A stretch of DNA of 33,985 bases, from NCBI GenBank assembly GCA_021297895.1, contig JAJTHN010000023.1, forward strand, positions 1-33,985, written 5' to 3'. The DNA comes from Phycisphaeraceae bacterium. GTDB taxonomy: Bacteria > Planctomycetota > Phycisphaerae > Phycisphaerales > UBA1924. The notes below the pieces were generated by a model. It did not search any database. It had not been told where the DNA came from and worked only from the letters and a program-made list of their open reading frames with translations. The translations under genes were made by a program, and so were the position numbers. Shown here piece by piece: positions 31,127 to 33,985 of this stretch; positions within the stretch are counted from its first letter, which is position 1; the number at the start of each line of letters is the position of its first letter.

Positions 31127-32038
31127 TCAGACCGTCGCCCGGCGGCGACGGGTCGCGACAAGCCCGAGCGCCAGCATCGCGGCCGAGGTGCCCGGCCCCG
31201 GGATCATCTGCTGGGCGATGACCTCGTAGCCGGCGACGTTGGGGTGGATGTTGACGCCCAGCGGAGCATCATCGGCGATGTGCGAGAGTTCCGCCTCGCG
31301 TCCGGCGAACGCTGGGGCGATGTTGATGAAGCGCGCGCCGGCCTGCTGCGCGACAAGGTTCAGAACGCCGTTGAGCTGGGCGATCGCAAAGCCGGAGAAC
31401 GGCGTGGCGGGCGAGGACGGAAAGCCCGGGAACGGATCGAAGTAGCCCAGCACGAGGATGTCCGCCGCGGCGGTCTGCGGGCGAGATCGCAGGTCGCCGA
31501 GGATCGTCAGCAGGCTGTTGGTGACGTTGTTCATGGCCCCGAGGATTCTCCCGAAGCGCTCGCTGTCGGTGATGGTCGCAAAGTCCGGCGCGGTCGCGAC
31601 GGAGATCAGGTCGCCGCCGCCGAGAGAGATGCTGATGGAGCGAATGGGGCTGGTCGCATCGGTGATGGCCTGCGTCAGGCGCGCCGACTGCGAGATGTCG
31701 GCGGTATAGGTGGGGTTGAGCGCACGGGGCACGGAGGTGTTGAAGAACGACTGGGAGTTCTCGCCGCTGAGCCCGACGTTGACAACCGTCGGGCGGATCC
31801 CGGCGTTGATCGGCAGGGTCGCGAGGTGGTCGGCGTAGCGCGACGCATAGCCGCGGTCCCCGTTGCTGGAGACGGTGCCGCTGGCGAAGGTGGTGTAGCC
31901 CCAGGCGTACGAATCACCGATGGCAATGTACGTGCTCGCCGAAGCGCGGGCGCTGTCGGCAAGTTGCGGCGCGAGCATCGCGCCCGCGGCGGAGAGAACC
32001 ATCATCAGGGAACGACCGACGGGCAACGCACGAATCAT
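31127..32038 (-). CDS. Exported SGNH/GDSL-type hydrolase with PEP-CTERM-like tail
   Basis: 303 residues from an ATG with AAGGAG 6 bases upstream. A signal peptide (SLMMVLSAAGAMLAPQLADSARASA) precedes block I, IAIGDSYAWG, with Ser43. Block II is GLSGENS (about 89-95). Block III is GGGD (140-143), where the usual GxND Asn is Gly. Block V is NIHPNVAGY with His265, and the typical Asp three residues before His is Val. The C-terminus is a PEP-CTERM-like tail: PGPGTSAAMLALGLVATRRRR (280-300), with motif, helix and Arg cluster. It is probably secreted and sorted. The protein may be an esterase or carbohydrate-acting hydrolase, and the altered blocks make activity uncertain. Confidence 0.85.
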   Translation of the reverse strand: MIRALPVGRSLMMVLSAAGAMLAPQLADSARASASTYIAIGDSYAWGYTTFASGTVSSNGDRGYASRYADHLATLPINAGIRPTVVNVGLSGENSQSFFNTSVPRALNPTYTADISQSARLTQAITDATSPIRSISISLGGGDLISVATAPDFATITDSERFGRILGAMNNVTNSLLTILGDLRSRPQTAAADILVLGYFDPFPGFPSSPATPFSGFAIAQLNGVLNLVAQQAGARFINIAPAFAGREAELSHIADDAPLGVNIHPNVAGYEVIAQQMIPGPGTSAAMLALGLVATRRRRATV

Positions 32039-32166
32039 GCGGATCTCCTTCTTCCTTCGTTTTTGCGCCCGGGGATGCTGGCCCGGAAGGCTGAGGGCAT
32101 TCCGGGGGCAAAGGCGCGGACGAACTCATTCCCGAACCGAGCCGGCGCGGGGGCTCAAAGCGTACA

Positions 32167-33783
32167 TCACGAATCGGCCCGCGGCGAGCCGCGCAGCACG
32201 GACGGCAGCAGATTTTCAGGGGTGTTCTGCAGGCAGATCGCCCGGCACCACCGCTCGACGGCCCGGGGGCCGACGGCGCTGCTCGCCGGGGCGTTGGTCG
32301 CCGGAAACGGCCCGGAGTGGACCATGCCCGGCGCAACCCGCACGCCCGTGGGCGGTGAGTTGAACGCCACGCGGCCGGCGATGCCCGCAAGTTCTCGGGC
32401 GACGGGCACACCCACGCCGCCGGCGGCCAGGTCGTCCGCATCGGCGTACAGACTCGCAACGAGCAGGCCCGGGGCGTGAATCTCGGGCTCGCCGCGGAGC
32501 ACGCGGCGGAGGTCGGTGATGGCGCGCTCCGCATCACGGCCCGGCATGTCGGCGGGGATGTGCGCCGCGAGCGTCAGCGGTCCGAAGACCTCATCAAAAA
32601 CCGCGGGGCCGCCGGTCGCGAGCGTGTCGGGGTCGGTCCGGATGATCGCCGCGGGCGTTGTGGTGGCCGTTGCGCTCGGCGTGATGGTGAAGTCCAGGTG
32701 CCCGCCCGTGCGCTCGCCGAGCCGCCGCAGTTCTTCCATGCGCGCCAGGTAGGTTTCGTGGACCCGTCGCGAGAGCATGCGGCGCGGTTCGGCGTCGGTG
32801 ATCGCCGCGCGGATCGGCGCGGCGATGCGCTCGAAGTCCTCCTCATCGCCGAGCACCAGCAGCACGCCCATGCACGTGCACTGCTGGCCCCAGCGGAGCA
32901 GGAGCGAGCGCGCCAGTTCCTGCCCGATCGCATCGCCGCGGGAACGCGCCGCGTTCGGACAGACCACGACCACGTTGCGGCTGCCCATTTCGGCGAAGAC
33001 GGGGATCGGCCCGGTGGACCGCTCGCGCGCCAGAGCATCGAGCGCCAGCCCGCCGGCGCGCGAGCCCGTGAACCCGACGGCGGCAACCCGCGGGTGCTGC
33101 ACCAGCGCGCGGGCGATGCTCAAGTCGTGTTCATCCTCGTTGGCCACGTACTGCAGCATGTCGGCGGGCAGGCCCGCATCGATGAACGCGGCGCGGGCCA
33201 GACGGGCCAGCAGGCGGCCGGTCCGCGGCTGGGCGGGGTGCTCCTTGATGATGACCGGACAGCCGGCGCACAGGGCAGAGGCCGTGTCGCCGCCGAGAGT
33301 GCCGTACGCCAGCGGGAAGTTGCTCGCGCCGAAGACCACGACCGGCCCGAGCGGCACGAGCATGGCGCGGACATCGTGCGGCGGGCCGATGACCGGAAGA
33401 TCCGCGGCGCGGCTGATCGCCGGGCGGCACCACGACCCGCCGCGGGCCAGATCGGCGAACGTCGACAGTGTGGCGACCATGCGGTCGAACTCCGGCGCGA
33501 GCTCATCGATGCCCAGCGCCGACTCCCGGCTCGCGACGGCCAGGACCTCATCGCGCACGCCGCGGGCGCTCAGGCCCGCGATGATCGCGCTCAGCGCCGC
33601 GTGACCATCCTCCGGCGGCAGGCCCGCAACGAGGCGGGCGCGGATTGACCCGGCAAACAGCGCCCACGCCGCGTCGCACGCGGCAGCGGGCGCCGACAGG
33701 TCGCCAGCCCGGCCGCTCGCCCGGCCGCTCGCGGTCCCCGCCGTCGACTCATCGCCATGCCGCCCGGGCGTGCGTTCGCTCAT
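32167..33783 (-). CDS. Aldehyde dehydrogenase, ketoglutaric-semialdehyde type
   Basis: 538 residues from the ATG at 33783 (MSERTPGRHG). An upstream in-frame start at 33804 lacks support. The sequence follows the alpha-ketoglutaric semialdehyde (2,5-dioxopentanoate) dehydrogenase pattern: VFGASNFPLAYGTLGGDTASALCAGCPVIIKEHPAQPRTG (cofactor region), VGFTGSRAGG, FAEMGSRNVVVV with the catalytic Glu, and RWGQQCTCMGV with the catalytic Cys. EVFGPLTLA and VRVAPGMVHSGPFPATN complete the fold. It would oxidise 2,5-dioxopentanoate to 2-oxoglutarate in hydroxyproline, arabinose or glucarate breakdown, but no other gene of those pathways is in the window. The N-terminal 35 residues are low-complexity. The 32039-32166 gap downstream has a small CCCGGAA/TTCCGGG stem but no T-tract. 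Confidence 0.88.
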   Translation of the reverse strand: MSERTPGRHGDESTAGTASGRASGRAGDLSAPAAACDAAWALFAGSIRARLVAGLPPEDGHAALSAIIAGLSARGVRDEVLAVASRESALGIDELAPEFDRMVATLSTFADLARGGSWCRPAISRAADLPVIGPPHDVRAMLVPLGPVVVFGASNFPLAYGTLGGDTASALCAGCPVIIKEHPAQPRTGRLLARLARAAFIDAGLPADMLQYVANEDEHDLSIARALVQHPRVAAVGFTGSRAGGLALDALARERSTGPIPVFAEMGSRNVVVVCPNAARSRGDAIGQELARSLLLRWGQQCTCMGVLLVLGDEEDFERIAAPIRAAITDAEPRRMLSRRVHETYLARMEELRRLGERTGGHLDFTITPSATATTTPAAIIRTDPDTLATGGPAVFDEVFGPLTLAAHIPADMPGRDAERAITDLRRVLRGEPEIHAPGLLVASLYADADDLAAGGVGVPVARELAGIAGRVAFNSPPTGVRVAPGMVHSGPFPATNAPASSAVGPRAVERWCRAICLQNTPENLLPSVLRGSPRADS

Positions 33784-33845
33784 GAGGCGAACGTACGCCG
33801 GCACCCCGCGTCGGGGGAGTGCGGCACAGGCCCCGTCGAGCGGGG

Positions 33846-33985
33846 CTAGGTCCTGTCTGACGGATCGTTTGTACGGCGCGGGTTAGGTTGCGCTTTCGTG
33901 AAGCAGTCGTCACACTGTGGCTTCCGGCAAGGAGGCCAGCGATGGGCGCGACAGGACGCAAGCAGGGACGGGGCGATCTCTCCGA
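33846..33985 (+). mobile_element. Left end of a probable IS5-type insertion sequence (truncated)
   Basis: CTAG at 33846-33849 is followed by GTCCTGTCTGACGG, which resembles the termini of IS5/IS427-type elements. These duplicate a YTAR target, and CTAG fits. An open frame with a strong ribosome site starts about 95 bases inside. The other end lies beyond the window, so this remains a tentative call. Confidence 0.4.
33942..33985 (+). CDS. Start of probable IS5-family transposase (3' end outside window)
   Basis: An ATG with AAGGAGG 6 bases upstream (33929-33935) opens a frame reading MGATGRKQGRGDLS before the window ends. GRGDLS(D) followed by a Gln-Trp segment is the typical N-terminus of IS5-type transposases, but the decisive residues are cut off. 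The position just inside the candidate IS end supports the call. Confidence 0.5.
   Translation, partial: MGATGRKQGRGDLS

Noticed and set aside
1-33985. tRNA, rRNA, riboswitch or other RNA genes
   Set aside because: No cloverleaf, rRNA core sequence or known riboswitch motif was seen by eye in the intergenic gaps; a covariance-model search was not possible.

Overview
The window is about 34 kb of high-GC chromosomal DNA with no RNA genes or CRISPR array that I can recognise. The best guess for the host is a planctomycete-type bacterium, perhaps Phycisphaerae. The grounds are a PEP-CTERM-like sorting tail on a SGNH hydrolase, several Ala/Pro/Gly-rich low-complexity insertions inside conserved enzymes, ExbB/ExbD and outer-membrane efflux genes that imply a Gram-negative envelope, and unusual domain fusions. 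No marker gene fixes the phylum, so this is inference.

Layout. 1-5418 (+): metabolic genes, namely aconitase (5' end cut by the window edge), imidazolonepropionase (hutI) and ornithine carbamoyltransferase (argF, with a long basic tail). 5419-6325: a 0.9 kb non-coding stretch packed with several kinds of repeat. It includes a G-run, a dispersed palindrome, an AT-rich hairpin and an exactly 21-bp-phased array of 11 GTGGAC units. 6326-10828 (-): an accessory block. In transcription order it holds an HsdR N-terminal fragment, a DUF2971 protein and a small membrane protein (all with overlapping start/stop codons), then a YwgA-like protein with an HD-domain dNTPase-like protein, then an HNH endonuclease. 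It looks like a small defence or accessory island. 11246-11938 (+): an FN3-domain protein with a clear terminator.

12132-18427 (-): ManA, an exonuclease/endonuclease/phosphatase-fold membrane protein, a protein made of two fused GT4 glycosyltransferases, and a separate GT4. This is a surface-glycan type cluster. 18643-24231 (+): an operon-like efflux set of TetR regulator, FtsX/DevC-type permease, ABC ATPase, HlyD-type adaptor and NodT-type outer-membrane lipoprotein. 24189-27697 (-): a GT-C-like membrane protein overlapping a flippase-like (UPF0104/LPG-synthase TM) protein. 27735-28370 (+): a divergent Fur-family regulator that lacks the usual metal ligands. 28417-33783 (-): ExbB-ExbD-ExbD, a TsaE-YacG fusion, a SGNH hydrolase with a sorting tail, and a ketoglutaric-semialdehyde-type aldehyde dehydrogenase. 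The right edge (33850-33985) looks like the start of an IS5-type insertion sequence.

The strongest candidates for something undescribed are the translationally coupled hsdR-fragment/DUF2971/membrane-protein operon and the 21-bp GTGGAC array. Functions were assigned by reading motifs only; no database search was possible.
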